Positions 18,443 to 27,481 are shown, counted from the stretch's first letter. The stretch: 64,000 bases of DNA from Aliiglaciecola sp. CAU 1673 (GCF_029223185.1 NZ_JARHUG010000021.1:1-64000), one strand, 5' to 3'. Numbers and translations: made by a program. Notes: generated by a model not told the origin, from the sequence alone.

Positions 18443-19207
18443 CTATATCAAGGCGAACTCAGTGCGAAATTCCCGGGTTAATTGCGCTTCCTGATTAAAG
18501 CTGCGTTCATGCCACAGACAGTGGCCTGCTTTATCCACTAACAACAAGGTGGATGAGCGTGTGCCATAGGTTTGTCCACGGATAAAGATGGACGAAAGAC
18601 GCCTTTCCCAATCCAATTCCACCCCGGTATTGGGAAGCTGGTGATCTTCAGCCTGACGTTCCTGTCTGAGCAATTCGAACAGATGCTCTGTGTTTAGATT
18701 CGATTTCTCACAGTACTGGCCAAGGGCCCTTACACCCCATCCGGTTTTGGGCCAGGGACTATGAATATCAGCATTGGAAAGACCATAAATACCGGGTCCC
18801 AGGGGCTGAAAATCATCCAGATGGTTGTTATACACGCCAAGATTACGCCAGCTGCCAAAGAGCAGGTTGTAGCCGTTAAAATCCTGTCTGTGCTGGCGTA
18901 ATGTTGCCAGATAGCCCGGCATATCTGCTCTGTTTTTAAGATAATCGGCGACCAGATCCCCCCGACTTTGACGATCGGCCATCACAGAGGCCGGATGGCG
19001 GATATTGGTCAGTGCCGCAATCCGCCCATCCATGGTCATGCCCATCCAAGTGCCGCCGGCCTGTAAATCCCGTCCGGCCAGCAGGGTGGGGTGACTTTTC
19101 CAGAAGCCCGAGGCCGCCGTGGGGCGGGCAAAGAACTCATCGCGGTTGGCTGCCAAAATCAGCGCATAACGCGGATGCTGATCAATGGCGATAAACAATA
19201 TGCACAT
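18443..19207 (-). CDS. NRDE family protein (TANGO2-like)
   Basis: A 254-residue NRDE/TANGO2-family protein. It begins MCILFIAIDQHPRYALILAA and has the diagnostic Asn-Arg-Asp-Glu at 21-24, followed by GRDLQAGGTWMGM. The Cys directly after the start Met could act as an N-terminal nucleophile, as in Ntn hydrolases, but no activity is proven for the family; a role in haem handling has been proposed for some members. Its ATG overlaps the stop of the FHA gene by one base (TGATG), implying translational coupling. Confidence 0.88.
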   Translation of the reverse strand: MCILFIAIDQHPRYALILAANRDEFFARPTAASGFWKSHPTLLAGRDLQAGGTWMGMTMDGRIAALTNIRHPASVMADRQSRGDLVADYLKNRADMPGYLATLRQHRQDFNGYNLLFGSWRNLGVYNNHLDDFQPLGPGIYGLSNADIHSPWPKTGWGVRALGQYCEKSNLNTEHLFELLRQERQAEDHQLPNTGVELDWERRLSSIFIRGQTYGTRSSTLLLVDKAGHCLWHERSFNQEAQLTREFRTEFALI

Positions 19208-20166
19208 CAGGGCTTGTCCCGCTGTGCTTTGGTGCGTTGATACAATGCATCGGTCTGTTCGATAAAGTCATCCACTTGCATGCCCTCTCCCAGCGAATAG
19301 CCGGGCTGCATAATGCTAAAGCGATATTGCGGCGACGGTGAAAAGCTTGCTTGGTTGAGTTGTTTCCAGCCGAGTAACAATGACAGCATGATAAGGGTGG
19401 CGCCCAGAGCGATACGATTGCGCCTGGCCAGCGACTGATGGAAGGCAATTAGCAGACTCGTCCATAGCAATACAAAGAACAAACCGCCCGCGACCAGCGT
19501 TTCTACCCAGTACCATAAAGGCAGTTGCGGAAAGTTGAATTGCAGCCAGCGATTTAACCAGGACAATGCCAGCCCACAAAGGGCCACTGACCATAACAGC
19601 GCAAATTGGTTGGTCAAACGCGCATCCTGTTTATATAACCTGGCCAGCAAACCAAATAGAAGTGGCCATACCGACAGCACCACAAATTCGCCCAGTAGGC
19701 GGGGGACCAGGCTACTGAACTCAAACTCTTTAAAGGTATGGGTGTAGGTTTGATAGCTAAGGCTCGCCGCGTACAGCAGAGCAATCAGCAGGGCAAAACG
19801 CCAATCAGACAAAAAGGCGAGCTTTGCCTCGACCACACTTAATCTTAGGGTGGGTGCTACTTTTGCGTGACTGTCAAACAAGCGTAACCGCGTTTTGCCT
19901 AAGGTCAGCACATCTTCAGGCATAACCTTGGCCTCTACACAAGGCTTGCCATTGACTAACATGCCATTCATTGAACCCAAATCCCGGACCAGAATGGTGC
20001 CGTCCTCTGGCTGCGTTTCAATCAGTATGTGTTCGGCGCAGACATAAGGGTCCTGCAGGCGGATGTCATTGCCATAGCCGCGGCCCACCGAAACGCTGGG
20101 CTTATCGAAACGGTAATGGGTCATTTGCCGATTATCGCCCGACAGGCGCTCAATCACTATTGCCAT
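19207..20166 (-). CDS. FHA-domain membrane protein
   Basis: A 319-residue protein joining an N-terminal FHA phosphothreonine-binding domain (about 1-100) to several membrane helices (about 125-270) and a short soluble tail. FHA hallmarks are VSVGRGYGNDIRL (conserved Gly-Arg), CAEHI in the Ser/His position, and DLGSMNGMLVNG (Asn). FHA proteins dock phosphorylated partners, but no Ser/Thr kinase gene is nearby. It overlaps the protease gene by 10 bases upstream and the NRDE gene by 1 base downstream, so the three form an operon. Confidence 0.88.
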   Translation of the reverse strand: MAIVIERLSGDNRQMTHYRFDKPSVSVGRGYGNDIRLQDPYVCAEHILIETQPEDGTILVRDLGSMNGMLVNGKPCVEAKVMPEDVLTLGKTRLRLFDSHAKVAPTLRLSVVEAKLAFLSDWRFALLIALLYAASLSYQTYTHTFKEFEFSSLVPRLLGEFVVLSVWPLLFGLLARLYKQDARLTNQFALLWSVALCGLALSWLNRWLQFNFPQLPLWYWVETLVAGGLFFVLLWTSLLIAFHQSLARRNRIALGATLIMLSLLLGWKQLNQASFSPSPQYRFSIMQPGYSLGEGMQVDDFIEQTDALYQRTKAQRDKP

Positions 20167-21416
20167 GCCAGCGCCTCCAAAAATCGTTGACTGAAGGCCT
20201 GACTCAGCTCGCGGGTGACACCCGCTAAGGTAAAGTGGCTGATAAGGCCTTGATTTTCTCGATCGTAACTGGCCCCTAATATCAGTACGTCGTACAGTTC
20301 CGGAAAGGCCTGATAGCTGCGGGTACAGAACAGCAGACGCACTTGCATCTGTTGCTGATTCTGAATGCGCTGCTGTTCACAGGCAAAGTTAGTCACATCC
20401 TCTTTACCCGCATTGTTGCCGGGATGTACCGATTGCAGACTTTGTTCAAACAGATTGTAAAAGGCGGCGCTGCTGAGCTTTTCTGAACTTAACCATTCAT
20501 ATTCCATCTCCATACTGCCGGTACGCAGACTGTTATGCAGGTAAATTTCTTCGTCTAAACGACAGCGTTTTTGCACGGTCAGGAAAAAAGCATTTTGATC
20601 ATTACTGTTGGAATCGCCCCAACAAGGCAGAAAATCCACTACCTCTCCGGCGACTTTGGCTTGACCTAATGAGGCCAGCGGCCAGGACTGGGCAGTAAAT
20701 GGCGCTAATAAGCGCTGTTGGTTTTCAAGTAACTGGCTTTGAATATCGACCATAAAATCTTGGGGCGTAGGCTCTTGTGCTCTTTCTACCAATGCAGTGA
20801 GGGGCATTAAGGGGACTAAAAATCCAATTTGGTTACCGGCCGTGGCCACATTGACGCCAATCACTTCGCCATCTTTGTTTACTGTAGGTCCACCGCTCAT
20901 CCCGGGGTTGATTGAGCCGGTGAAGTGGATCTTGGCATTGAAGCTGTTTTTCTTCAGACCGTTATAAGTCCCGGGCACCACGATCATGCCCAGATCGTGG
21001 GGGTTACCCAGAGAGTAGATATTGTCGCCCTGAGAAGGCAAGCCAAGTGCCAGATTAAAGAATTCGGTGCCTGGATTGGCAATTCTGACTAGCGCTAAGT
21101 CATTAACCACATCCACATGGACTAAATTGAGTTCGCCCGTTTCACCGTTTTGTGCCTGGTACTCCATCCGATATTTTTGCGGGTAAAAGACGGCATCAGA
21201 GACTACGTGATAATTAGTGACCACTAATCCATCGGCACTAACCTGAAAGCCCGAACCAATAGAGGACTTGTTGCCGGATTCAAGCTCAATCATGCGAATT
21301 TGATAGAGGGCGGGTTGATGGTGGCCAAAAAGTTGTTTGGCATTGTCCTGAGCACTGGTGAGCGTAGAGCCTAGCACCATCAGAACAGCGACCAGACGCA
21401 GTAAAAAGTGTTTCAA
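20157..21416 (-). CDS. Secreted trypsin-like (S1C-type) serine protease
   Basis: A 419-residue exported protease. It has a signal peptide (MKHFLLRLVAVLMVLGSTLTSA, cleavage near 22) and a full catalytic triad: His70 in VVTNYHVVSDA, Asp106 in VNDLALVRI and Ser174 in GSINPGMSGGP. The protease fold ends near 225. The remaining ~190 residues contain several Cys (CWGDSN, KRCRLDEE, FACEQQ, LFCTRSY) and no PDZ domain, unlike DegP/DegS. It is the first gene of the protease-FHA-NRDE operon. The substrate is unknown. Confidence 0.88.
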   Translation of the reverse strand: MKHFLLRLVAVLMVLGSTLTSAQDNAKQLFGHHQPALYQIRMIELESGNKSSIGSGFQVSADGLVVTNYHVVSDAVFYPQKYRMEYQAQNGETGELNLVHVDVVNDLALVRIANPGTEFFNLALGLPSQGDNIYSLGNPHDLGMIVVPGTYNGLKKNSFNAKIHFTGSINPGMSGGPTVNKDGEVIGVNVATAGNQIGFLVPLMPLTALVERAQEPTPQDFMVDIQSQLLENQQRLLAPFTAQSWPLASLGQAKVAGEVVDFLPCWGDSNSNDQNAFFLTVQKRCRLDEEIYLHNSLRTGSMEMEYEWLSSEKLSSAAFYNLFEQSLQSVHPGNNAGKEDVTNFACEQQRIQNQQQMQVRLLFCTRSYQAFPELYDVLILGASYDRENQGLISHFTLAGVTRELSQAFSQRFLEALAWQ

Positions 21417-21564
21417 AAAACATTCCTTATTATTTACTTAACCTCATTGTGCCCCACTAGAAGCCGATGAGAAAGACAAAGGTCGACAGATTGCGCGCTA
21501 AGGGCTCGACATCGATGACGGGCTCAGACAAACTGCAAAACATAGTAAAAATGCCGTTATCATC

Positions 21565-22161
21565 ATGGAAAATCCACTGAATATTCCCGTAATTGGTGAC
21601 AAACCACCCAGACAAGGTAATGCCTTCACTTTTTGGTTGGGTTGTACTGTGCTCAGACTATTGGGCTGGCGAATGGAAGGCCAATGGCCCAACGAGGCAA
21701 AGCTGGTGGCGTGCGTGGCGCCCCATACCTCTAACTGGGACTTTATTGTGGCGCTGGCTACGGCATTTGCCCTTAGAATGAAAATCTCGTTTTTAGGCAA
21801 ACATAGTTTGTTTGTCGGACCTCTGGGTTGGTGGATGCGCCGTATTGGCGGTATCGCGGTGGACAGGCGTTCAACCCATGGCGTGGTGCAGCAAGTTGCG
21901 GAGGTGATCAGACAGGCAGACGGTTTGGTCCTTGGCGTTGCGCCGGAAGGAACCCGTAAAAAAGTGGAACATTGGAAAACCGGCTTTTTGCATATTGCTC
22001 GTGAATCGGGTGTACCCGTTATGCTTATATATTTGGATTATAAGAAAAAAGTGATTGGATTTGGTCCTTTACTAAAAATAGGGGATGATTTAGCCGTAGA
22101 GATGGCTAAAATCAGAGGCTTCTATGCCAAGGTGCATGCGAAGCATCCGCACCTGGCTTAA
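21565..22161 (+). CDS. Lysophospholipid (1-acylglycerol-3-phosphate-type) acyltransferase
   Basis: A 198-residue PlsC-type acyltransferase that would transfer an acyl chain to a lysolipid or related acceptor at the inner membrane. It carries the HX4D catalytic motif APHTSNWDF (His54, Asp59) and the glycerophosphate-binding motif as VAPEGTRKK near 132. It is short compared with PlsC (about 245), matching the compact subfamily common in marine gammaproteobacteria. It starts in the divergent gap from the protease operon and ends 17 bases before the PLP enzyme gene. Confidence 0.85.
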   Translation: MENPLNIPVIGDKPPRQGNAFTFWLGCTVLRLLGWRMEGQWPNEAKLVACVAPHTSNWDFIVALATAFALRMKISFLGKHSLFVGPLGWWMRRIGGIAVDRRSTHGVVQQVAEVIRQADGLVLGVAPEGTRKKVEHWKTGFLHIARESGVPVMLIYLDYKKKVIGFGPLLKIGDDLAVEMAKIRGFYAKVHAKHPHLA

Positions 22162-22178
22162 TAATCGAGGGGATATCC

Positions 22179-23417
22179 GTGGAATTCAAAGGCTTTACCA
22201 CTAAATTGGTGCATGCAGATCGGTTGCTGAATCAACCGCAAGACGGCGCCGTGCACCAGCCAAGCTGCAACTCGGTGTTGTTTGAGTACAAGCGCGTGGA
22301 AGAGCTGGTGGATATATTCCAGGGACGACAGGCAGGACATGCGTATTCGCGCCAATCGAGCGGCTCCATCGATGCCCTGCAGAACATGTTAAGTCACATG
22401 GAAGGCGGCATCGGCGCGCTGACCTTTGCTTCGGGTATGGCCGCGATTACCACCAGTTTATTGTCTTTGCTAAAGCAAGGTGATCACCTGATCCTAAGCC
22501 AGTTCCTGTTTGGCAATACTAACAGCTTCGCCCATACCTTGAGGGGCTTTGGTATTGAGGTGTCATTGGTGGATGTGACCGATGTCACTCTGGTGGAAGC
22601 CGCCATTAAACCCAATACCCGCGCGGTGTATTTGGAAACCATCGCTAATCCGGTGACCCAGGTTGCGGATTTGGCTGCCATTGGCGCACTTTGTGCCCAA
22701 AAAGGCATTCTCTATATGGTGGATAACACCATGACCCCGGCCTATTTGTTTGACGCCAAAGAAGTTCAGGCCTCATTGCTGGTCGGTTCGCTGACCAAGT
22801 ATATTGCCGGTCACGGCCATGTGCTGGGCGGTGCGGTGATTGATACCGGCTTATATGACTGGACGCGTTTCCCCAATATCAATCCGGCTTATCAGTCGCA
22901 ACCTGCTCATCTTTGGGGACTGATTCAAATTAAAAAGAAGGGGTTGCGCGATATGGGCGGCTGTCTCACGCCACAATCGGCCCATGCCATTTCCGTGGGC
23001 ATGGAAACCCTGGCGCTACGCTTGGCGCGAAGCTGCGAGAATGCCATAAAGCTGGCCAACTTTTTGAGTAACCATGAGAAGGTGGCAAAAGTCTATTATC
23101 CGGGGCTGTGTGATCATCCCCAGCACCAATTGGCCCGTCAGCACTTTAAGCATTATGGCGGCATTATGAGTTTTGACCTCAAACCCGGTTATGATTGCTT
23201 CGCGTTTTTAAATAGTTTGAAACTGGTGCTCAATGCTACTCATTTAGGCGATACCCGCACGCTGGCGATCCCCGTGGCCCATACTATTTATTACGAGATG
23301 GGCGCCGAGCAGCGGTCGAAAATGGGGATCAGTGACAATATGATCCGCTTGTCTCTGGGCATTGAAGATATTGATGATATTGTTGATGACTTTGCTAAAG
23401 GTCTGGATGCCTTGTAA
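22179..23417 (+). CDS. Cys/Met metabolism PLP enzyme (cystathionine gamma-synthase family)
   Basis: A 412-residue fold-type-I PLP enzyme of the cystathionine gamma-synthase/lyase family. Features: YSRQSSGSIDALQNMLSHMEGG (phosphate-binding Tyr/Arg), the Asp of MVDNTMTPAYLF, and Lys207 in SLTKYIAGHGHVLGG as the Schiff-base residue. Members include cystathionine synthase, methionine gamma-lyase and O-acylhomoserine sulfhydrylase; sequence alone does not tell which. The start is GTG at 22179, preceded by GAGGGG. It is probably cotranscribed with the acyltransferase gene. Confidence 0.88.
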   Translation: MEFKGFTTKLVHADRLLNQPQDGAVHQPSCNSVLFEYKRVEELVDIFQGRQAGHAYSRQSSGSIDALQNMLSHMEGGIGALTFASGMAAITTSLLSLLKQGDHLILSQFLFGNTNSFAHTLRGFGIEVSLVDVTDVTLVEAAIKPNTRAVYLETIANPVTQVADLAAIGALCAQKGILYMVDNTMTPAYLFDAKEVQASLLVGSLTKYIAGHGHVLGGAVIDTGLYDWTRFPNINPAYQSQPAHLWGLIQIKKKGLRDMGGCLTPQSAHAISVGMETLALRLARSCENAIKLANFLSNHEKVAKVYYPGLCDHPQHQLARQHFKHYGGIMSFDLKPGYDCFAFLNSLKLVLNATHLGDTRTLAIPVAHTIYYEMGAEQRSKMGISDNMIRLSLGIEDIDDIVDDFAKGLDAL

Positions 23418-23423
23418 TAGATG

Positions 23424-23450
23424 AAAAAGCGGGCCCGCAATGGAGCCCGC
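23424..23450 (-). terminator. Terminator of the CHRD lipoprotein gene
   Basis: GCGGGC pairs with GCCCGC; on the minus strand the hairpin is followed by five T residues, so it fits the leftward transcript. It may also slow the converging PLP-enzyme transcript. Confidence 0.7.
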
Positions 23451-23480
23451 CAAGATTTCCCGCATTAGGCGCTTAGAGGA

Positions 23481-25985
23481 TTAGTCGAAACCCAGGGTGA
23501 TCTGACCCCGGATCTCCCCGTTGGGATAAGCATCTGAGTGGAAATTCACGTACAAGCCGGATGATTGCATCAGACTTTGCTGAGCATCATCGAGGGTGGC
23601 GGACAGGGTCCATGTTGCTGCCTCTGGATTTGAGAACGGCAATACCACCGGGCCATTCTCACCCACCGCCCCTGCGTGAATGTGCGCCATGGTAGGGGTC
23701 ATATCCGCCACTTGCATGTTGGCGATGATTTCCCCGGTCAGGGTGTTTAGAGTAATGGCGCCCACAGCGCTGGCGTCGGTGGTAACGGCCGGCACCTCTT
23801 CAGCGCCAGACGCGACAACCCCATACACTTGAATATTACCAGCGGTGATCTGGCCACGTAATTCGCCACCGGGGTTTGCCGGTGTATGCACATTTACATA
23901 ATGGCCACCTGCTACCAGCCTCGCCGCATTCTCGGCATCCACAGTGGCGCCTGCTGGGGTATGCCAGCGATTTGCATCAGCCGCGTCTTGTTCAAGTGTT
24001 ACATAGACAGGCCCGTTTTCACCCGCATAACCGGTGTGAATATGGGCCATAGTGGCATCAGAAACCCCTTCGGTTATCACAGAGAGATTAACCGCCAGTG
24101 TCTGCGTATTCAGCGTAGCGTAGCCAAAGCCTGAAGCAGGGGTGGTTACACGGGGAATTTCCTGGTTGCCACTTAACTCAAATGTGACCACGGCGGTATT
24201 CTGGTCGACGATTTGTCCACGCACTTCACCGCTGGGGTTGGCTTCGGTATGCACATTGAGATACCACTGCCCACTTTGCAGTGCAGAGATTTGTTCGCCA
24301 GTAATTGCGGTGGCTTCGAGGCTAAAAGTACCGTCGCCATCATTGGTCAGGGGAAAGGCAACGGGGCCATTGGTACCAATGCTACCGTCATGTACGTGGG
24401 CGGCGGCGACGCCGGACACATTGCTGGCATCCAGGTCAACACGAAACAGATGGTTGGTAATATCCAGCTCGACAATGGCAGTAGCCGTCGCCTCTGTCAT
24501 AACGGCAGGTACTTCCTGGGCGCCACTAAGGCTTACATTGAAGGTTTGTTCGGCACTAAAGACCACTGGCTCTGGCTGTGCATCATCAAACAACGCCACT
24601 TGTGGCGGTAAGCCGCCGTCAGTAGCATCCAATGCAATCGCCGTGGCCACTTGTCCGGCGCTAAAATCCAGCATCAGAGGACCGATGGCCGCTTCTTTAC
24701 TGCCGGTACCGGTGACAGTGACATAGTAGCTACCTTCCGCCAACTCCACATAGCCGGTGGTGGCCAGTACCGGCGAGCTGAAGGGCACGGCGGTAAATGC
24801 GGGGGTATCATCGGAAATATCATCATCGGCCGTGACATAAATATCCACCTCACCGGCTGAAGGCGATGCATGCACAATGCGCACTTTGGCGGCAGTTGCC
24901 AAAGGTCTCGCATCGTCATCAAGTACGGCCAGGGCGATATCGGACAACGCATTGTGGGCAATCACTGTGGCTATCTGACCTTGATTGAGGGTGAGCTCTG
25001 CATCGTCAATAACGACCAGGCTGTTATCGGCATCGGCCACTACGTCCACTAAATAGGTACCGGCTGGCACAGGTAAAAAGCCGCTATCGTCTGGAAAGGC
25101 CAGGCCGTCCAGTTGTGGAGCAGTGGGAGTGGCAGCATTATTGATCAGCACATCAACTGCAGGGGCATCGGCCACGCCATGCACCACACGTAAATGGGCA
25201 CCGCCATCGGCATCCCAGACTTTGCCTGCACCGCTACTGTCGATGGCCAGCAGGGTCACAGGGGAATCGCCGGCACCTACATTATCGGTGGCAGCAACCA
25301 ACAGATCGGCGCCATCAGGTAAGGTCAATGTGTCAGAGTCAAACACTACATCCAGGGTGCCTGCCGGGGTAATTCTGACCCGGTAGTCGCCTGCGGGGAC
25401 TTCAGTCTGGGCACTAAACTCTTTAAAGGAAAGGGTGGCAAGGGCAGCAGATGCCTGGAGTTCGGCATCTGGCGCAGTCACATAGATGTCGACCATAGGT
25501 GCATTGGCGGCGCCATGCAGGACCTGCACCCTGGCATTACCTGCCGTAACCGCTGTCTCGTCATTTTCAATAATAAGGGGTTCGATAGTCGCCACGTTGC
25601 CGACGGCCAATACATCATAGGTCTTGCCCCCCATAAAACTTAAGTCAGCCGGGCCAATCACCGGCGTAGTCATTTGCCCCGGCAATCTGGCATCTACCTG
25701 AATGCTATAGCTGCCTTCGTCAATAGTCAGCCAGCCAGATGAAACCTGGTAGTCGACGTTTTCAAGACCAGCCAGCAAGGCGCCATTGGCCAGTATATTC
25801 ACCGCAGGTGCATCGGCCACTGCGTGGGTAATTCTTACGTTAGTTTGGGGGGTTGGGTCCGGAGTCGGTGTTGTTGGTGGCTCCGGTACCGGCGCGGTGG
25901 TGTTATTGTCATCATCGTCAAGCCAACAGCCGCTTAACAGCACGGGGATGGCGCACACAGTCAGTATCTTGCTGATTCCTCTCAT
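23481..25985 (-). CDS. Lipoprotein with four DUF4397 and three CHRD domains
   Basis: An 834-residue surface or periplasmic lipoprotein. The start ATG at 25985 has GAGGA 8 bases upstream and gives a signal peptide ending in the lipobox LLSGC. A Pro/Thr/Asp-rich linker follows, then four DUF4397 repeats (cores such as ITHAVADAPAVNIL, HGAANAPMVDIYV, HGVADAPAVDVLI, HASPSAGEVDIYV) over about 45-460. Three CHRD repeats (about 470-834) each open with SGxQEVP-like residues, contain a MAHIHxG-type block and end with an NVHTxANPxGExRGQI-type block. CHRD was named from chordin; its bacterial role is unknown, probably binding or adhesion. The protein is very acidic. It ends at the third CHRD repeat with no extra sorting tail. 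Confidence 0.9.
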   Translation of the reverse strand: MRGISKILTVCAIPVLLSGCWLDDDDNNTTAPVPEPPTTPTPDPTPQTNVRITHAVADAPAVNILANGALLAGLENVDYQVSSGWLTIDEGSYSIQVDARLPGQMTTPVIGPADLSFMGGKTYDVLAVGNVATIEPLIIENDETAVTAGNARVQVLHGAANAPMVDIYVTAPDAELQASAALATLSFKEFSAQTEVPAGDYRVRITPAGTLDVVFDSDTLTLPDGADLLVAATDNVGAGDSPVTLLAIDSSGAGKVWDADGGAHLRVVHGVADAPAVDVLINNAATPTAPQLDGLAFPDDSGFLPVPAGTYLVDVVADADNSLVVIDDAELTLNQGQIATVIAHNALSDIALAVLDDDARPLATAAKVRIVHASPSAGEVDIYVTADDDISDDTPAFTAVPFSSPVLATTGYVELAEGSYYVTVTGTGSKEAAIGPLMLDFSAGQVATAIALDATDGGLPPQVALFDDAQPEPVVFSAEQTFNVSLSGAQEVPAVMTEATATAIVELDITNHLFRVDLDASNVSGVAAAHVHDGSIGTNGPVAFPLTNDGDGTFSLEATAITGEQISALQSGQWYLNVHTEANPSGEVRGQIVDQNTAVVTFELSGNQEIPRVTTPASGFGYATLNTQTLAVNLSVITEGVSDATMAHIHTGYAGENGPVYVTLEQDAADANRWHTPAGATVDAENAARLVAGGHYVNVHTPANPGGELRGQITAGNIQVYGVVASGAEEVPAVTTDASAVGAITLNTLTGEIIANMQVADMTPTMAHIHAGAVGENGPVVLPFSNPEAATWTLSATLDDAQQSLMQSSGLYVNFHSDAYPNGEIRGQITLGFD

Positions 25986-26071
25986 GGAGTTTTCCTCACA
26001 GTGGTTGAGCACCAAGCTGTACGCCGGGGAAAAAATCGGGGATCAGAAATTTTTTTTGGTGATATTTTTAG

Positions 26072-26090
26072 TTTTCGAATAATTCGAAAA
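26072..26090. promoter_or_regulatory. Palindrome TTTTCGAA-TAA-TTCGAAAA between CHRD and azoR genes
   Basis: A perfect 8-bp-arm palindrome in the divergent region, with the T-N11-A form of LysR-type sites. A TAAAAT hexamer at 26133-26138 could be the azoR -10, which would put the palindrome centre near -64, where LysR regulators usually sit. The regulator gene is not adjacent, so this is inference. Confidence 0.5.
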
Positions 26091-26168
26091 ATTGTGGCGA
26101 AAATATGCGATTTTATTTCTTTTTTAGTTGCCTAAAATCTCCTTCATCAACTTCGCAGGAGAAACGCC

Positions 26169-26780
26169 ATGAAAAAATTGCTACTCGTTAACACCAGCAT
26201 CAATGGTGACCAAGGTAACTCGGCTAAATTGGCCCATCAATTTGTAAAACAACTTGCTGACAACCTGACGCTGTCAGTCACAGAGCGCGACCTGATGGCC
26301 GATGATCTGCCACATTTGAGTACCGGTGAAATGCAGGCATGGATGACACCCGTCGCTGAGCGCTCTGAGGCACAGCAGAAACTTTCCGCTTTATCAGATC
26401 GCTTGATTGAAGAGGTCAAAAGCGCAGATGTCATCGTTATTGGTATGCCAATGTACAATTTTGGGGTGCCTTCTGTGTTTAAAGCCTGGATTGACCGCAT
26501 CGCCCGTGCCGGTGTGACCTTCAAATACACAGAGCAAGGCCCTGTGGGCTTGATTGAGGGCAAAAAAGTCTATGTGATTGCCGCTCGCGGTGGCTTGTAT
26601 GCCGGTACACCGAAGGACAGCCAGACCCAATATATCAAGGATGTAATGGCGTTCTTAGGCCTGGCAGACGTGGAATTTGTGTATGCAGAAGGTCTGGCCA
26701 TGGGGCCGGAAGCAGCGAACAAAGGATTTAATGCAGCAAATGAAAAAATTTTGGAACTAATTGAAAAAGAGGTTGCCTAA
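26169..26780 (+). CDS. azoR: FMN-dependent NADH:quinone oxidoreductase / azoreductase AzoR
   Basis: A cytoplasmic flavodoxin-fold enzyme of 203 residues (family about 201) that reduces quinones and azo compounds with two electrons, protecting against electrophilic quinones. The N-terminal KKLLLVNTSINGDQGNSAKLA binds FMN phosphate. GMPMYNFGVPSVFKAWIDRIARAGVTFKY and AARGGLYAG are characteristic of AzoR. AGGAG lies 7 bases upstream of the ATG. It is monocistronic with a strong terminator; a LysR-like palindrome lies upstream. Confidence 0.94.
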   Translation: MKKLLLVNTSINGDQGNSAKLAHQFVKQLADNLTLSVTERDLMADDLPHLSTGEMQAWMTPVAERSEAQQKLSALSDRLIEEVKSADVIVIGMPMYNFGVPSVFKAWIDRIARAGVTFKYTEQGPVGLIEGKKVYVIAARGGLYAGTPKDSQTQYIKDVMAFLGLADVEFVYAEGLAMGPEAANKGFNAANEKILELIEKEVA

Positions 26781-26846
26781 ATTTTTGCAGTGAGTGAAGG
26801 CTTTCAGCCTTTGCAAAAGTGTGTTCCTAGTTGAGTGTGCTCTTAT

Positions 26847-26874
26847 GCCCCACCTCCCGGTGGGGCTTTTTTTA
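26847..26874 (+). terminator. Terminator of azoR
   Basis: GCCCCACC pairs with GGTGGGGC around TCCC and is followed by a run of eight T. Confidence 0.92.
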
Positions 26875-26920
26875 TTCTAAGAACCGTTACACCATGCCTC
26901 TAGCCAGGTTATACCAGTTA

Positions 26921-27481
26921 TCAGCCTTTGACTTCGCTGTCCTGGTTAAGGGTTTTCTCCAGAGTTTCAATAAAGTCCTTGTCCTGTGGCTTGGTAAAGG
27001 AACTGTAGGACTCCACCACCTCGCCATTGGCGTTTACCAGATATTTATAAAAGTTCCACTTCACTGAGGTGCCGGATTTGGCTTCGAGCATGCGGTAAAG
27101 GGGATCGGCATCATCGCCGCGCACCGCCATGGGTTCAAACATGGGGAACTTGACCCCATAGGTCAGTTCACACAGCTCAGCCGTTTTGCTTTCACTGTCT
27201 GCTTCCTGATTAAAGTCATGGGAAGGGAAGCCTAAAACCACTAAGCCTTTGTCCTGGTAATCAGCATAGAGTTTTTCCAGCCCTTCAAATTGTGGGGTGA
27301 AGCCGCAGTAACTGGCAGTATTAACGAAAAGTAAGGTTTTGCCTTGGTATTCGTCACACAGGTTGACGGTATCCTGCGAGTTCAGCTTGCGTTTGACAAA
27401 CTTCAGCAGGTCGGGGCATTGGTTGGCCGATACACCAGCTGTCGCCAAACTCAAAATCAATGCCAATAAACGTATTTTCAT
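26921..27481 (-). CDS. Periplasmic glutathione peroxidase family protein
   Basis: A 186-residue thiol peroxidase with a signal peptide (MKIRLLALILSLATAGVSA), so it acts outside the cytoplasm. The catalytic tetrad is complete: Cys59 (NTASYCGFTPQ), Gln92, and Trp142-Asn143 (KWNFYKYLV). The usual FPCNQF is FPSHDF, lacking that Cys, but Cys104 in ELCELTYGVKFP matches the resolving Cys of atypical 2-Cys GPx enzymes. Reduction by a thioredoxin-like partner is therefore likelier than by glutathione. AGAGGG precedes the ATG. Confidence 0.9.
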   Translation of the reverse strand: MKIRLLALILSLATAGVSANQCPDLLKFVKRKLNSQDTVNLCDEYQGKTLLFVNTASYCGFTPQFEGLEKLYADYQDKGLVVLGFPSHDFNQEADSESKTAELCELTYGVKFPMFEPMAVRGDDADPLYRMLEAKSGTSVKWNFYKYLVNANGEVVESYSSFTKPQDKDFIETLEKTLNQDSEVKG

